Of a stretch of DNA of 64,000 nucleotides, positions 32,580-43,652 are shown piece by piece. The position numbers and the translations under genes were made by a program. Below the pieces are notes generated by a model. The model did not search any database, was not told the origin of the DNA, and saw only the letters and a program-made list of their open reading frames with translations. The DNA lies in contig CM059188.1 of NCBI GenBank assembly GCA_030323885.1, positions 117,929,459-117,993,458 on the forward strand, read 5' to 3'. The stretch comes from Branchipolynoe longqiensis. Taxonomy: Eukaryota > Annelida > Polychaeta > Phyllodocida > Polynoidae. Positions within the stretch are counted from its first letter, which is position 1, and every line of letters begins with the position of its first letter.

Positions 32580-33150
32580 CGCTCTAACCACCACCACTAC
32601 TACCGCCACTACTACTACCACCACCACCACCACCACCACCACCACCACCACCACCATCATCACCACCACCACTACTACCACAAATACCACCACCGCTACT
32701 ACAACCACTACTACCACCATTACCATCACTGCCACCACCACCACTACTACTACCACCACTACTACCACCACCACTACCACCACCACTACTACCACCATAA
32801 CCACAAATACCACCACTAATACAATCACTACTACCACCATTACCATCACCACCACCATCACCACCACTACCACCACTACTACCACCATAACCACAAATAC
32901 CACTACTACTACCACCATTACCATCACTGCCACCACTATCAGCACCACAAATACCACCACTAATACAACCACTACTACCACCATTACCATCACCACCACC
33001 AACAACACCACCACCAACACCAGCCAATACCACCACCACCATCATCACCACCACCACCATCCCTACCACCACCACACCAAACCACTACGACGACGACGAC
33101 CACCACTACTACTACTACACACCACCACCACTACTACACATTAGCACCCC
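32580..33150. repeat. CAC/TAC triplet microsatellite
   Basis: (CAC)n, (CTA)n and (CCA)n with a loosely repeated block of about 120 bp carrying CCACAAATACCACCACTAAT and ACTACCACCATTACCATCAC (near 32805 and 32950). Confidence 0.95.
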
Positions 33151-33284
33151 ACACACCCACTCACCCCACATGAATCTGCCTGGCTGTCTGACTGCTGCAC
33201 GCGACATCTCCAGACACATTTATTCCTCCCTCCATCAGGACGGTTCCCGGCACGCCCCGGCCTTGTCTTCCGCCGCCAGATCTT

Positions 33285-33740
33285 CTCCGGACACTAGCCC
33301 TTCTCCCCACCCCCTTCCCCTCCTCCCTCCCCCCTCTCTCCTCAACCCCCTGCCTCCCTCATTCCCCCCACCCCTTCCCCATCTTCCCCCGCATCCCACT
33401 CCTTCCCCTCCCCCTCCCCCTCCCCCTCCCCCTCTCCTCACCCATCCGCTCTATCCTCCCCCTGCCCCTCCCCCTCTCCTTTCCCCCGCCCCCCACCCTA
33501 TCCTTCTGCTCTTGTCCTTAATCCCCACCCCCCACCCCCAATTCCACCACTCCCACCACCTCCGGTCCCCGCGATCCCTTCCTTCCGACTTTATCCAAAA
33601 GCCTGGGCCTCCTCCATCAGTCCCTCACGCACCCCCGCACCCCCTACCCAAGACGGCCACGCCGCCACCACCACCACCACCACCACCACCACCACCACCA
33701 CCACCACCACCACCACCACCACCACCACCACCACTGCCCT
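33285..33740. repeat. C-rich tract followed by (CAC)n
   Basis: CCCCTCCCC-type polypyrimidine at 33300-33540, then a pure (CAC/ACC)n run of about 25 triplets at 33663-33735. The short stretch 33160-33284 before it is unique. Confidence 0.9.
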
Positions 33741-33799
33741 GCCCTGTCATGTACTGCAGCTGTACAGGTCTGGACTGATCAGTGGCTTCAGGGTTCTTG

Positions 33800-34165
33800 T
33801 TTGTTTGCCTGGCGTTTTACATCCTGGCAACATCTAAGGTCATCAGGATGGATACCGACTTGTGATAATGAATTTATAGTGCTGCCCCACTAGGAAACTA
33901 GGTAGCCGTCACCATGATAAGATTTCCCACTCAGGCACATTATCCTGCTCCTGAGCTAACCAGTCATTGCACTAGCCTATTAAAGCCGAGTACTAGACGA
34001 GGTTGCGACAAGTATCAATTGTAAGTCATCGGTTTGACTCGGCTGGGATTCAAACTCCTGACCTCCCAGGGGCAGCACTATAAAGTCACCATGTGTGCGC
34101 ACTATCCCAAGTCGGTGCCCATCCTGATCTGACCTTAGATGTTGTTAGGATGTAAAACCCAAACA
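33800..34165. repeat. SINE-A reversed copy plus forward tail
   Basis: 33800-34068 is minus-oriented (GCGTTTTACATCCTGGCAAC to GACTCGGCTGGGATTCAAAC). From 34069 a forward tail follows (GGGGCAGCACTATAAAGTCA to TAGATGTTGTTAGGATGTAA), with the second copy's head missing. Confidence 0.8.
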
Positions 34166-34194
34166 AACAAGCAACAAACAAATAACAGACACAC

Positions 34195-34292
34195 ACACAA
34201 ATCGATCTTTTACTTACAAATCGATCTTTTACACACAAATCGATCTTTTACTTACAAATCGATCTTTTACACACTAATCGATCTTTTACACT
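34195..34292. repeat. 19-bp tandem repeat, five units
   Basis: ACAAATCGATCTTTTAC with CTT/CAC alternating in the linker, so the real period is a 38-bp dimer. Each unit contains ATCGAT. Confidence 0.9.
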
Positions 34293-34734
34293 TTCTTTTG
34301 CCTTGTTTTAAATAGTTGAAAGCGTGGGGGCGTGGACCGGGTTAGAGTGTGGAAAGAAAGTCTGGTGTGGAGGAACTGGCAGATGTGGGGGTACGGGTGG
34401 GGGTGGGGGTGGGGGGGTGGAGGGTCAGGGAGAAGGTCACCAATGGTTGGCGAGTAGACAGACCACGTGCAACTGGAGATGTCAGCTTATATCTCTTCAA
34501 CCCCCCACTTGTTATCTATAAATACAAAAGGTAGTAGAGGCTTGTCTAACAAATTACCGTGCTCCTCACAACATCAGAACAGGGTTATAGGACAGTTTAA
34601 AAGAAGTTCTTTGCGGGGGGAAGGGGGAGGTCAACAACAAACAAACAGCTATTTAACAAGTGTACTACCAGTATCTTATTATGATATTCCCGCTGTGAAT
34701 ATGGCCTATGCTGCCGACATGCTGATCAATCAAT
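34293..34734. other. Unique segment
   Basis: G-rich patch GGGTGGGGGTGGGGGTGGGG at about 34397. No gene recognised. Confidence 0.45.
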
Positions 34735-34807
34735 GAGTGTGCACTGTCTCAAGTAGGTACCCGTCCTGATATGACTAGATGTTGCTGGGACGTAAAACAA
34801 CAAACAA
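34735..34807 (+). repeat. SINE-A tail fragment
   Basis: GAGTGTGCACTGTCTCAAGT through GATGTTGCTGGGACGTAAAA and CAACAAACAA. Confidence 0.8.
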
Positions 34808-35034
34808 CTGACAGATGGTGTTGGTTGTTGCAGGCACGGGACGCGGTGTGCGGGGGAGGTGGCTGCTGAGGCGAACAACGGCATCTGCAGCGTCGGTGTG
34901 GCGTACGAGGCAAAGATCGGAGGTAGGCATCCACTCTTCCAGCCCAGTTCTACTTGCATCATCTCAGTTTTATTGTTGTAGTTTTTATTGTTTTGCTTTT
35001 TTTCCTAACTTGTTTGTAGTTTTGTTGTTTTTGT

Positions 35035-35345
35035 AGCTTTTATGTTTAAAACAAATATTTGGTTATTTGTGTGTGTGTGTGTGTGCGTGCGTGCGTGCGT
35101 ATCTGTGTGTGTATGTGTGTGTGTAGCTTTTGTTGGTTTTTGGGGGGATTTTGTGTTACTGTTTTTGGTTGTTTTTTCCTTTTTGTTATTTTTTGGTTGT
35201 TTTTTTGTTTGGGGTTGGGTTCAGACTTTATTGCTGTCTTTTGTTTAGGGTTGGTTTGAGATTTCTGTGAGATTTTTTGAGGGGGGTGAGTTTTTTTTGT
35301 ATTTTATTTGTTTTGTTTTAAAACAATTTTTTTAAATAAATTTGT
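35035..35345. repeat. T/G-rich tract with (TG)n
   Basis: (TG)n with CGTGCGTGCG at about 35071-35127, then T-rich TTTTTGGTTGTTTTTT sequence. Hydrophobic Phe/Val frames are compositional. Confidence 0.85.
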
Positions 35346-35461
35346 TTTTGTGGGGGGAGGAGTTGTCATTTTCGTTGATTAAAATTGCATAATCCGATCA
35401 AAGCAAAAACTTATCTAAACCAAATAAACTTATGGTTTAATATATTGATACTTGCAATCAA

Positions 35462-35645
35462 TATGCTAGAGCAAGGACTGGTTTGTTCCGTATCAGGATA
35501 ATGTGACTGACTGGGATATCAGATCATGCTGCCAGCAGCCCCGTCTCCCAGGGGGGTGGGACACTATAAAGTCGCCATCAGTATGCACTATCTTGATATA
35601 GATCGTCCTGATATGATCTTAGATGTTGCTAGGACATAAAGCTTC
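35462..35645 (+). repeat. SINE-A, 5'-truncated
   Basis: GAGCAAGGACTGGTTTGTTC to TTAGATGTTGCTAGGACATA. The head is absent. Confidence 0.8.
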
Positions 35646-35660
35646 CAAGACACCAACCCC

Positions 35661-36295
35661 CTCAGTAGTCCACAGAGTTCACCGCCTCTCTCCCCCCCCC
35701 CTCCCCCCCTCCCCCCTCCCCCCCCCCCCTCCTCCTCCTCCTCCTCCTCCCCTCCTCCTCCTCCTCTCCTCCTCCTCCTCCTCCTCCTCCTCCCCTCCTC
35801 CTCCTCCTCCTCCTCCTCCTCCTCCTCCCCCCCAATTCCCCCTTCCCGTCCACCTGCCTTTCCCTCCCCTCCCCTGCCCTCCGCTCCCCTCCCCACCCTC
35901 CCCTCCCATCCCCTCCCCTCAGTAGTGCACAGAGTTCACCGCCTCTCTCCCCTTCCTTCCCCCCTTCCCCTCGCCTCCCCCCTCCCCATCCCCCCTTCAC
36001 CCACACTTCCCCCTCGCCCCCCTCCCCTTCCCCGCCACCTGCCTTCCCTTCCCTGCCCCCCTCTCCCCCTCCTCCCCCCCTCCCCCCTCCCCCTCCTCCC
36101 CCCTCCCCCTCTTCCTCGCCCCTCCCCCTCTTCCCCCTCCTCCTCCCCCTCTTCCCCCTCCTCCTCACCTCCTCCTCCACTTCCCCTCTCCCCCTCCTCC
36201 CCCTCCCTCCCTCCTCCGTCCTCACCCTCCCTGCCCCTCCCCCTCCCACTCACCCTCCCCACTCACCCCTCCCACTCACCCCTCAACCCCACCCC
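35661..36295. repeat. Polypyrimidine tract, internally duplicated
   Basis: CCTCC/CCCCTCC sequence. CACAGAGTTCACCGCCTCTC occurs at about 35670 and 35928, 258 bp apart, showing a tandem duplication of a whole block. Gly/Arg/Glu frames on minus and Pro/Ser frames on plus are compositional. Confidence 0.9.
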
Positions 36296-36387
36296 ATGGA
36301 GTGGCCAGTGAGTGTTGTTTTTGGCTAGAGTTGGTGCACCCCCCCCCTTTTCTCCCCCTCCCTCCCCCCATTGTATCGCGACCTGTG

Positions 36388-36492
36388 AGGGGCGGCGGCA
36401 GGCGGGCGAGCGGGACTGGCGGGCGGGAGGGAGGGCAGGCGGGACGGCGGCGGGCGGGCGGGCGGGCGGGCGGGCGGGCGGGCGGGCGGAAC
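36388..36492. repeat. (GGCG)n GC-rich tract
   Basis: GGCGGGCGGGCGGGCGGG run at about 36450-36490 preceded by GGCGGCGGCAGGCGGGCGAG. It looks like a short GC island but has no adjacent gene evidence. 36493-36860 is unique apart from a G-rich stretch ending in G12 (about 36691-36729) and (TC)n. Confidence 0.8.
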
Positions 36493-36861
36493 GCCCCCGT
36501 GTAGCGAACAAGAGAGATTGTGAGAGGAGATGCAGCGACATGCCATCCACTGATTGCTGCCCTACACCAGCGATCCGCAAACACTGCTCCCGCGCTTTTA
36601 GACGTGCAAGCACGACGCGCACATGCTCTACAAATAGCCTGGGAAACTGCTCCCTGCTGCATACATTGTGGGGCGAGGAGGCGAGATGAGGGAGGGGGGG
36701 AGGGGTGGCCGGGGGCGGGGGGGGGGGGGTAAGTAAAGGAAGAAGACCAGCTGCCCAAACATGAAGCAGTCAGTTTTAGAGGCTGCCCTTTGTCCTACTC
36801 TCTCTCTCTCTTTCCTCTCTTTTTTCCCCCTTTCTTCATTCTCACCCCCCCCCCCTTTTCT

Positions 36862-37080
36862 TTAGCGGACGTGGTGGTCGAATCGGTTAGAAGAATCGGT
36901 TAGAGCGCAGGCTTCGCATGTGGAAGGTCGGGGTTTAGAATCCAAGCCGAGTCAGACCACTGACTTACAAAATTGACAGTTCTATAAAGTCGACATGACT
37001 GCGCACTGTCACAAGTCGGTCCCCTGTCCTGGTATACCTTAGATGTTGACAGGATGTAAAACCCAAACAAGTAACAACGC
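36862..37080 (+). repeat. SINE-A, internally deleted, duplicated box A
   Basis: GGTGGTCGAATCGGTTAGAA is followed by a second GAATCGGTTAGAGCGCAGGC, a 14-bp duplication inside the head. The body jumps from AAATTGACAGTTCTATAAAG straight to the tail. Confidence 0.8.
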
Positions 37081-37286
37081 CTTTTCTCTTTTTCTTCTTT
37101 TTTTTTCTTCTCTCCCCGCCCATGCCGCTTTTTTTCTTGTCCTTATTTCGCCCTTTTTTCCCTCATAATTATTTCTTGTTATTTTTGTTCTGTTGTTATG
37201 ACCGTCTGCATATGATGTGGCAGCCCCCGGTACTGTTGTTTTGTATTCCCCTGTATAGATTCCCCGATTCCGACCGGGGGGGGGGG

Positions 37287-37455
37287 GGACCGGGCGCGGT
37301 GGCCGAATTGGGCCTCGCATGTGGAAAGTCTGGAGTTTGGTTCTTGGTCGAGTCAAACCAATGACTTCTACAAATTTATACTTGTCGCTTCCCAGCCTGG
37401 CGCTTGGCATTAATAGGATAAGGCAAGGACTGGTTAGCTCAATGTCAGGATAATG
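37287..37455 (+). repeat. SINE-A head and partial body
   Basis: GACCGGGCGCGGTGGCCGAA, box B region GGAGTTTGGTTCTTGGTCGA, CGCTTCCCAGCCTGGCGCTT. It is cut at GGATAATGTGGATAAGGGGA. 37456-37714 is unique. Confidence 0.8.
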
Positions 37456-37714
37456 TGGATAAGGGGAAGAGGGGATGTAGTCTTGCAGTGTGCACATTTA
37501 ATGGCTGTATTACACCCGGTGCCCAGTGTAGTTAGCTGCCCGCTGATACCCCCGCGTCTCATAAATAAGCTGCTTCGGTGGCAATGCTACCGAGTTTAAT
37601 TACATCGCCAGCCAGCGTGTTCTGGAAGCGCTGTCACGGTAAATCAGCCAATAACTGCGGGGCTTCGCGGAGGAAGGTCTGTGCAATAGCAACAAGTATT
37701 CTCTCACTGCGATT

Positions 37715-38055
37715 GGTTGGTTGGTTGGTTGTTGGAGTTTTGCATCCTAACAACAGCTAAGGTCATATCAGGATGGGTATCGACTTGTGACAGTTCGCAC
37801 TCATAGTCATAGTGACTTTATAGCACCATGACCTGATATCCCCACTCAGTCACATTGTCCTGACACTGAGCCAACCAGTACTTGCCCTGTTCTAATAATG
37901 CCGAGCACCTGGCCAGGAAGCGACAAGTATACATTTTTAAGTCACCGGTTTGACTCTACCAATTAGTACCAGGGGTCGAGCCTATGGGTTCTAATCCCAT
38001 GATCTACCAACACGGGAGACAGATACTCAATTCATTCGGCCATCCTGTCTGTTCC
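37715..38055 (-). repeat. SINE-A (left arm of a head-to-head pair)
   Basis: (GGTT)n tail then GAGTTTTGCATCCTAACAAC, CAGTCACATTGTCCTGACAC, and head TCAATTCATTCGGCCATCCT. Confidence 0.85.
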
Positions 38056-38425
38056 GAGCCCATGCGGAAGGCTGGGAGTTCGACCCCGGCCGACTTATAT
38101 CAATGACTTATAAAATTGACACTTGTCGGTAACTAGTCTGGCACTCTGCATCAATAGGATAGGACAAGGACAGGTTTGCACAGTATCAAGATAATGTTGA
38201 CTGTGTGGGATATCGGGTCATGGTGCCGGTGGCCTGGTCTCCCAGTGGGGCAGTACTATGAATTCGCCATGAGTGTGCACTATCACCAATTGATACAACC
38301 CGTCCTGATATGAAATTAGATGTTGCTAGGATGTAAAACAACAGAACAAACATGTACTGTCACAAGTTGGTACAACCCGTCCTGATATGACCGTAGATGT
38401 TGCTAGAATGTAAAACAACAACAAA
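38056..38425 (+). repeat. SINE-A (right arm of a head-to-head pair) with duplicated tail
   Basis: Head remnant GGGAGTTCGACCCCGGCCGA, body to TTAGATGTTGCTAGGATGTA, then a second tail (CACAAGTTGGTACAACCCGT to TAGATGTTGCTAGAATGTAA). Confidence 0.85.
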
Positions 38426-38615
38426 CAAACCCAGTCTGAGTGTTATATGTAGTTGCCCTTTTAGATTAGGGTCTAACCAAGCTATGCTGTCAGTCGCCAA
38501 TCGTCTCCCTACCACGCCCCCTCCCCCCGGAACCGCCCCCCCCCCACCCCACCCCCTCTACCACACACTGCTTGTAAGTTGTATATGTGCCACCCCACCA
38601 TGCCATCATAAATAC
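38426..38615. other. Unique, C-rich in part
   Basis: CCCCCCCACCCCACCCCCTC near 38540. No gene signal. Confidence 0.4.
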
Positions 38616-38885
38616 ACCCAGGTGGCTGAATCGGTAAGAGCGCTGGTTTCCCATGCAGAAGGTCGTGAGTTTGAATCAAACCAAACGAGTCAAACCAATG
38701 ACTTACACAATTGATACTTGTCGTTACCTAGCCTGGCATTTGGCATTAATAGGATGGAATAAGGACTAGTTAGCGCCATATCAAAATAATGTATCTGATA
38801 TCAGGTCATGGTGCTGGTGGCCTGGTCTCTCAGTGTGGCAGTACTATAAAGTCACCATGAGTGTACACTGTCACAAGTTGGTATG
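38616..38885 (+). repeat. SINE-A interrupted at its tail by SINE-B
   Basis: Head CAGGTGGCTGAATCGGTAAG, body GTACTATAAAGTCACCATGA, and CACAAGTTGGTATGCTG where SINE-B text starts. The tail words CACAAGTTGGTGGTACCCGT resume at about 39080 after the SINE-B. Confidence 0.8.
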
Positions 38886-38886
38886 C

Positions 38887-39079
38887 TGTCCCGACAGTGG
38901 GAAAGTGCATTTAAAAGACCCCTTACTGCTTATCGGAAGAGTAGCCTATGTGGCGGCAGTGGGTTTCCTCCAAAGAAATATGTCAGAATGACCATATATT
39001 TTATGTCCAATAGCCTATGATATGATGAAAATATCAATGTGCTCTAGAGGCGTCGTTAAATAAAACAAGCTTTACTTTG
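38887..39079 (+). repeat. SINE-B 3' portion, inserted in SINE-A
   Basis: GACAGTGGGAAAGTGCATTT, ACTGCTTATCGGAAGAGTAG, AGAAATATGTCAGAATGACC, CAATGTGCTCTAGAGGCGTC, then the 3' end GTTAAATAAAACAAGCTTTA. CACAAGTTGGT lies on both sides, a possible 11-bp target duplication. Confidence 0.85.
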
Positions 39080-39139
39080 TCACAAGTTGGTGGTACCCGT
39101 CCTTATATGACCAAACACAAACGCACACACTGCTTCCAC

Positions 39140-39612
39140 TTACCCACCACCACCACCACCACCACCACCACCACGCTATCACCACCACCACCTCCACCAC
39201 CGCCACCACCACCACCACCACCACCACGCCATCACCACCACCACCTCCACATCATCACCACCACCACCTCCACCACCTCCACGCCATCACCACCACCACC
39301 ACCTCCACACCATCACCACCACCACCACCTCCACATTATCACCATCACCACCACCACCTCCACATCATCACCACCACCACCTCCACCACCTCCATGCCAT
39401 CACCACCACCTCCACCACCTCCACACCATCACCACCACCTCCACACCACCACCACCACCACCACCTCCACGCCATCACCACCACCACCACCACCTCCACG
39501 CCATCACCACCACCACCTCCACGCCATCACCACCATCATCACCACCCCCACCACCATCACCACCACCTCCACGCCATCACCAGCACCACTCTTCGCCATC
39601 ACCCCCCCCCCC
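39140..39612. repeat. CAC triplet tract with CCTCCACGCCATCAC units
   Basis: (CAC)n interrupted by CTCCACGCCATCAC or CTCCACACCATCAC at about 30-60 bp spacing, ending in C10 and (CA)n. Confidence 0.95.
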
Positions 39613-39739
39613 CACACACACACACACTACTTCTGCCTGTCACTGGCATCCAATCATTTACCCAAACCCACACAAGCAACCGTCTATGATGAGCCCCACA
39701 CCCCCCTCCCCCACTCCCATCTACTCGTATGTAGGTAGG

Positions 39740-40130
39740 TCGTGGGATTCGAACCCATGGGTTCGAACCCTGGTTGAGTCAAACAAATGATTTTAAAGGT
39801 TATACTTGTCGCTTCCTAGCTTGGTGCTCGGCACTATTAAGATAGGACAAGGACTGGTTGGCGCAGTGTCAGGATAATGTGACTGAGTGGGATATCAGGT
39901 TATGGTGCTGGCAGCCCGATTTCCCAGTGGCACACCACCATAAAGTCGCCATGATTGCACAGTCATTCGACTGATTCATCGGGGCCGTTTTCTATTGCTG
40001 CAGTCCTGCAGCCTGCAACTGTCAAGGTTACGAACCACCCCAAAGCAGGCAAGCACTGTCACAAGTCGGTATCCATCCTGATATGACCTTAGATGTTGCC
40101 AGGACATAAAACTCCAACAACCAACAACAA
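39740..40130 (+). repeat. SINE-A with a ~100-bp internal insertion
   Basis: Box B GGGTTCGAACCCTGGTTGAG, body to CACCATAAAGTCGCCATGAT, interruption at about 39960-40057 (GGGGCCGTTTTCTATTGCTG inside), then the tail CACTGTCACAAGTCGGTATC to ACATAAAACTCCAACAACC. Confidence 0.8.
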
Positions 40131-40373
40131 CTCGAGCTGGCCCTCTAGCCGCATCACGGCCGGCCATCGAATCACTGGTGCGGTCGAACCTTGTTAATGA
40201 TTCTCGGCCGTGATTGTTTGATGCGTCGCCCCCCCCCCCCCTCCTAGCGGCCTAATTGTAATTTGCGTGTTCGTTGATTAGCAGGCGGCACGTGTTTTAT
40301 CAACAGCCCGCCGTCCGTTTGTGACAAAAATGTCATTTGGGTCCAGCGACGTCTCTGTGAATTTGTGTGTGGT

Positions 40374-40465
40374 CGATTTGTTAGCAAGCCATGTCTTTGG
40401 GTTGGGCGATTTGTTAACAAGCCGCGTCTTTGGGGTGGGCGATTTGTTAGCAAGCCGCATCGCAA
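40374..40465. repeat. 33-bp tandem repeat, three units
   Basis: CGATTTGTTAGCAAGCCATG and two further copies start at 40374, 40407 and 40440, joined by TCTTTGGGGTGGG. Confidence 0.85.
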
Positions 40466-40724
40466 TCCAAAGGCCGCTGATTGGATGATTGGATGATTGG
40501 ACGAATCTGGTTCAGGCTGCTGATTAGATGAGTAGATCAAGCGCCACCAGTGCCTCCACCTGGCGACAGTCGAAGACACTAAGCGTTTATGTGGATATGT
40601 CTGTTATGTGCTTATAGAGAGACACAAGTTTGTGGATGTTTCCGCAATAGTCTCAAATAATACACTCTGAGCCAGATATTACCCGCCTCCACCTAGTACA
40701 CACCAGGGAATATCTCTGATACTA

Positions 40725-41100
40725 ACAAGGACTACGCACGGTATTAATAGAAGATTACTCATTGTACTAATAGAAACTACTCATGGTACTAATAGAAACT
40801 ACTCATCATACTAATAGAAACTACGCATGGTACTAATAGAAACTACTCATGGTACTAATAGAAAACTTCCCCTGGGACTAACAGAAACTACCTTTGGTAT
40901 TACCAAACTATCCCTAGTACTAACAGAAACTACAATTGGTACTATCAGAAACTGCCGCTAGTAGTAGCAGAAACTACCTTTGATACTAATAGAAACTACC
41001 ACCATTTGTATTAACAGAAACTACATTTGGTAGTTGGTAGTAATAGAAAACTAGCTTTAGTACTAACAGAAACTATCCCTAGTACTAACATAAGACTACC
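40725..41100. repeat. 22-bp tandem repeat GGTACTAATAGAAACTACTCAT
   Basis: About 16 diverging units. TACTAAYAGAAACTAC is the conserved core and the CTC/CCC/ATT ends vary. The sequence then grades into the AGC tract. Confidence 0.85.
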
Positions 41101-41109
41101 CTTAGGTAG

Positions 41110-42057
41110 AACAAACATAGTCCGGGGTAGTGGTGATAGTAGTAGTAGTGGTAGTAGTAGTGATGCTAATAGTAGTGGAGCAGTGACAGTAGTAACAGCA
41201 GCAGCAGTATCAGGAGCAGTGACAGTAGCAGCAGCAGCAGCAATGTCAGTAGCAGCAGCAGTCACATCAGCAGCAGGAGCAGTGACATTAGCAGCAGCAG
41301 TGACAGTAGTAGCAGCAGCAGCAGTATCAGGAGCAGTGACAGTAGCAGCAGCAGGAGCAATGTCAGTAGCAGCAGCAGTCACATCAGCAGCAGGAGCAGT
41401 GACATTAGCAGCAGCAGTGACAGTAGCAGCAGGAGCAGGAGCAGTAGAAGCAGCAGTAGCAGGAGCAGGAGCAGCAGGTAGTAGTAGTGATACTAATAGT
41501 AGTGGAGCAGTAACAGTAGCAGCAACAGTGACAGTAGCAGCAGCAGTATCAGGAGCAGTGACAGTAGCAGCAGCAGCAGGAGCAATGACAATAGCAGCAG
41601 CAGTAGCAGCAGCAGTCACAGCAGCAGCAGGAGCAGTGACATTAGAGGGCGCAGCAGCAGTAGCAGTAGCAGGAGCAGTATCAGTAGCAGGAGCAGTAGA
41701 AGCAGCAGTAGCAGGAGCAGGAGCAGCAGGTAGTAGTAGTGATACTAATAGTAGTGGAGCAGTAACAGTAGCAGCAACAGTGACAGTAGCAGCAGCAGCA
41801 GTATCAGGAGCAGTGACAGTAGCAGCAGCAGCAGGAGCAATGACAATAGCAGCAGCAGTAGCAGCAGCAGTCACAGCAGCAGCAGGAGCAGTGACAGTAG
41901 CAGCAGCAGCAGTGACATTATCAGCAGCAGCAGTAGCAGCAGCAGCAGCAGAAGCAGTGACAGCAGTAGCAGTAGCAGTGGCAGGAGCAGTAGCAGGAGC
42001 AGTAGCAGGAGCAGTAGCAGTAGCAGGAGCAGTATCAGTAGCAGGAGCAGTAGCCTT

Positions 42058-42092
<35 letters not shown>

Positions 42093-42535
42093 TACCAGTA
42101 GCAGGAGCAGTAGCAGTAGCAGTAGCAGTAGCCTTAGCAGGAGCAGTAGCAGTAGCCTTAGCAGGAGCAGGAGCAGGAGCAGTAGCAGTGGCCTGAGCAG
42201 GAGCATGAGCAGGAGCAGTAGCCTTAGCAGGAGCAGTAGCAGTAGCCTTAGCAGGAGCAGTAGCAGGAGCAGTAGCCTTAGCAGGAGCAGTAGCAGTAGC
42301 AGGAGCAGTAGCCTTAGCAGGAGCAGGAGCAGTATCAGTAGCCTTAGCAGGAGCAGTAGCAGGAGCAGGAGCAGGAGCAGTAGCAGTAGCAGTATCAGTA
42401 GCCTTAGCAGGAGCAGGAGCAGTAGCAGGAGCAGTAGCAGGAGCAGTAGCAGTAGCCTTAGCAGTATCAGTAGCAGGAGCAGGAGCAGTAGCAGGAGCAG
42501 TAGCCTTAGCAGGTGCAGGAGTATGAGTATGAGTA
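41110..42535. repeat. AGC/AGT triplet tract with a duplicated 255-bp block
   Basis: Built of GCAGTA, GCAGGA, GCAGCA and GCCTTA hexamers. AGCAGGTAGTAGTAGTGATA occurs at about 41472 and 41727, marking a 255-bp duplication. From about 42000 the unit settles to GCAGGAGCAGTAGC. Frames of 389 aa (Ala/Val/Gly) and 256 aa (Leu) persist because the period is three. No splice or start context. Confidence 0.95.
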
Positions 42536-42826
42536 GTAGGATGGTTCCACTACAAATTCTACTGTGTAGTGCCACGGTCGCTCTTCCCGCACCAACTGTG
42601 TGCTCAGCCACTCCGAGGCTGCTCCTCCTAAATCCCCTCAAGGATCTAATTCAGGTTTGATAATTGAGTACAAGACACTCAGTTACACGTAATGGCATTC
42701 AGGGATCAACCACCTGCCAGTTCTCATCATTGCCGGCTTTCTCCGCCAAAATCAGTATTGCCTTTGCGCACTCACAGAGTTTCATGGGGACTTTATCGCA
42801 AGTCTATGTATGTTGTGTTTGTGAGT

Positions 42827-43480
42827 GTGTGGTTGGTTGTTGGAGTTTTACATCCTGGCAACATCTAAGGTCATATCAGGACTTGTGACAGTGTGCACTC
42901 ATGGCCACTTTATAGTGCTGCCCATTGGAGACCAGGCCAACAGCACCATGACCTGATAAGTGCAAGGACTGGTCAGCTCACTGTCAGGATAATGTGACTG
43001 AATGAGATATCAGGGCATGGTGCCGGCGGCTTGATTTCCCAGTGGGGCAGCACTATAAAACAGGGATGAAAGATCTCCGCGATTTCGCGGATTTCCGGGA
43101 TTTTTCCTGTACCTACTGCAATCCTGCAGCATGATCAACGTATATGCACTACTAATACATTGTTTTACGCTGCAGCACCATCAGCGTATACTAATATGTG
43201 GTGCCAAGCCATAGCACCATTAACGTATACTACTAATATATGCTTCAAACACCGCAGCACTATCAGTATATACCAATATATATGAAACCCGACTTCCGGG
43301 AATTCTCCGCGATTCCCTAGCAATGCTAAACCTATGGGAGAATATCAGCATTTCCGCTTTTTTTCCGGGAGACCACTTTCATCCCTGAAGTCACCATGAG
43401 TGAGCCTTGTTACAAGTCGGTACCTGTCCTGATGTGACCTCAGATGTTGTCAGGACGTAAAACTCTAACAACCAACCAAG
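42827..43480 (+). repeat. Reversed SINE-A fragment followed by SINE-A split by a MITE
   Basis: 42827-42958 is a reversed tail and body (TGGAGTTTTACATCCTGGCA to CAGCACCATGACCTGATA). From 42961 a forward body runs GTGCAAGGACTGGTCAGCTC to GGGGCAGCACTATAAAA. It is broken at 43061 and resumes at 43388 (AGTCACCATGAGTGAGC), ending AGATGTTGTCAGGACGTAAA. Confidence 0.8.
43061..43387. mobile_element. MITE with CAGGGATGAAAG termini, inside SINE-A
   Basis: Left CAGGGATGAAAG and right CTTTCATCCCTG are perfect 12-bp inverted repeats. Size and interior match the copy at 24426 in reverse. It breaks the SINE-A body between CACTATAAA and GTCACC. The target duplication is ambiguous because of the A run. Confidence 0.85.
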
Positions 43481-43652
43481 ACCCGGCTCACAGCAGGGTG
43501 TGTAGTAAGGGGTGCTTCAGTTTGCAATAGTTGTCTGAGCTTCTGCTGTGAGACAAGTTGCTTAGTAATAAGAGGACATGGGTGAAGGTGGTTTTTAGCG
43601 AAAAGCCAGACATAGCTGGGTGTTGATGGCTCAGAGCGCACTGAACCGGCCG
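43481..43652. other. Unique spacer
   Basis: No features recognised. Confidence 0.4.

Noticed and set aside
41027..42641. 389-codon Ala/Val/Gly frame (+) and 256-codon Leu frame (-)
   Set aside because: Both come from an AGC/AGT triplet tract with a 255-bp internal duplication.
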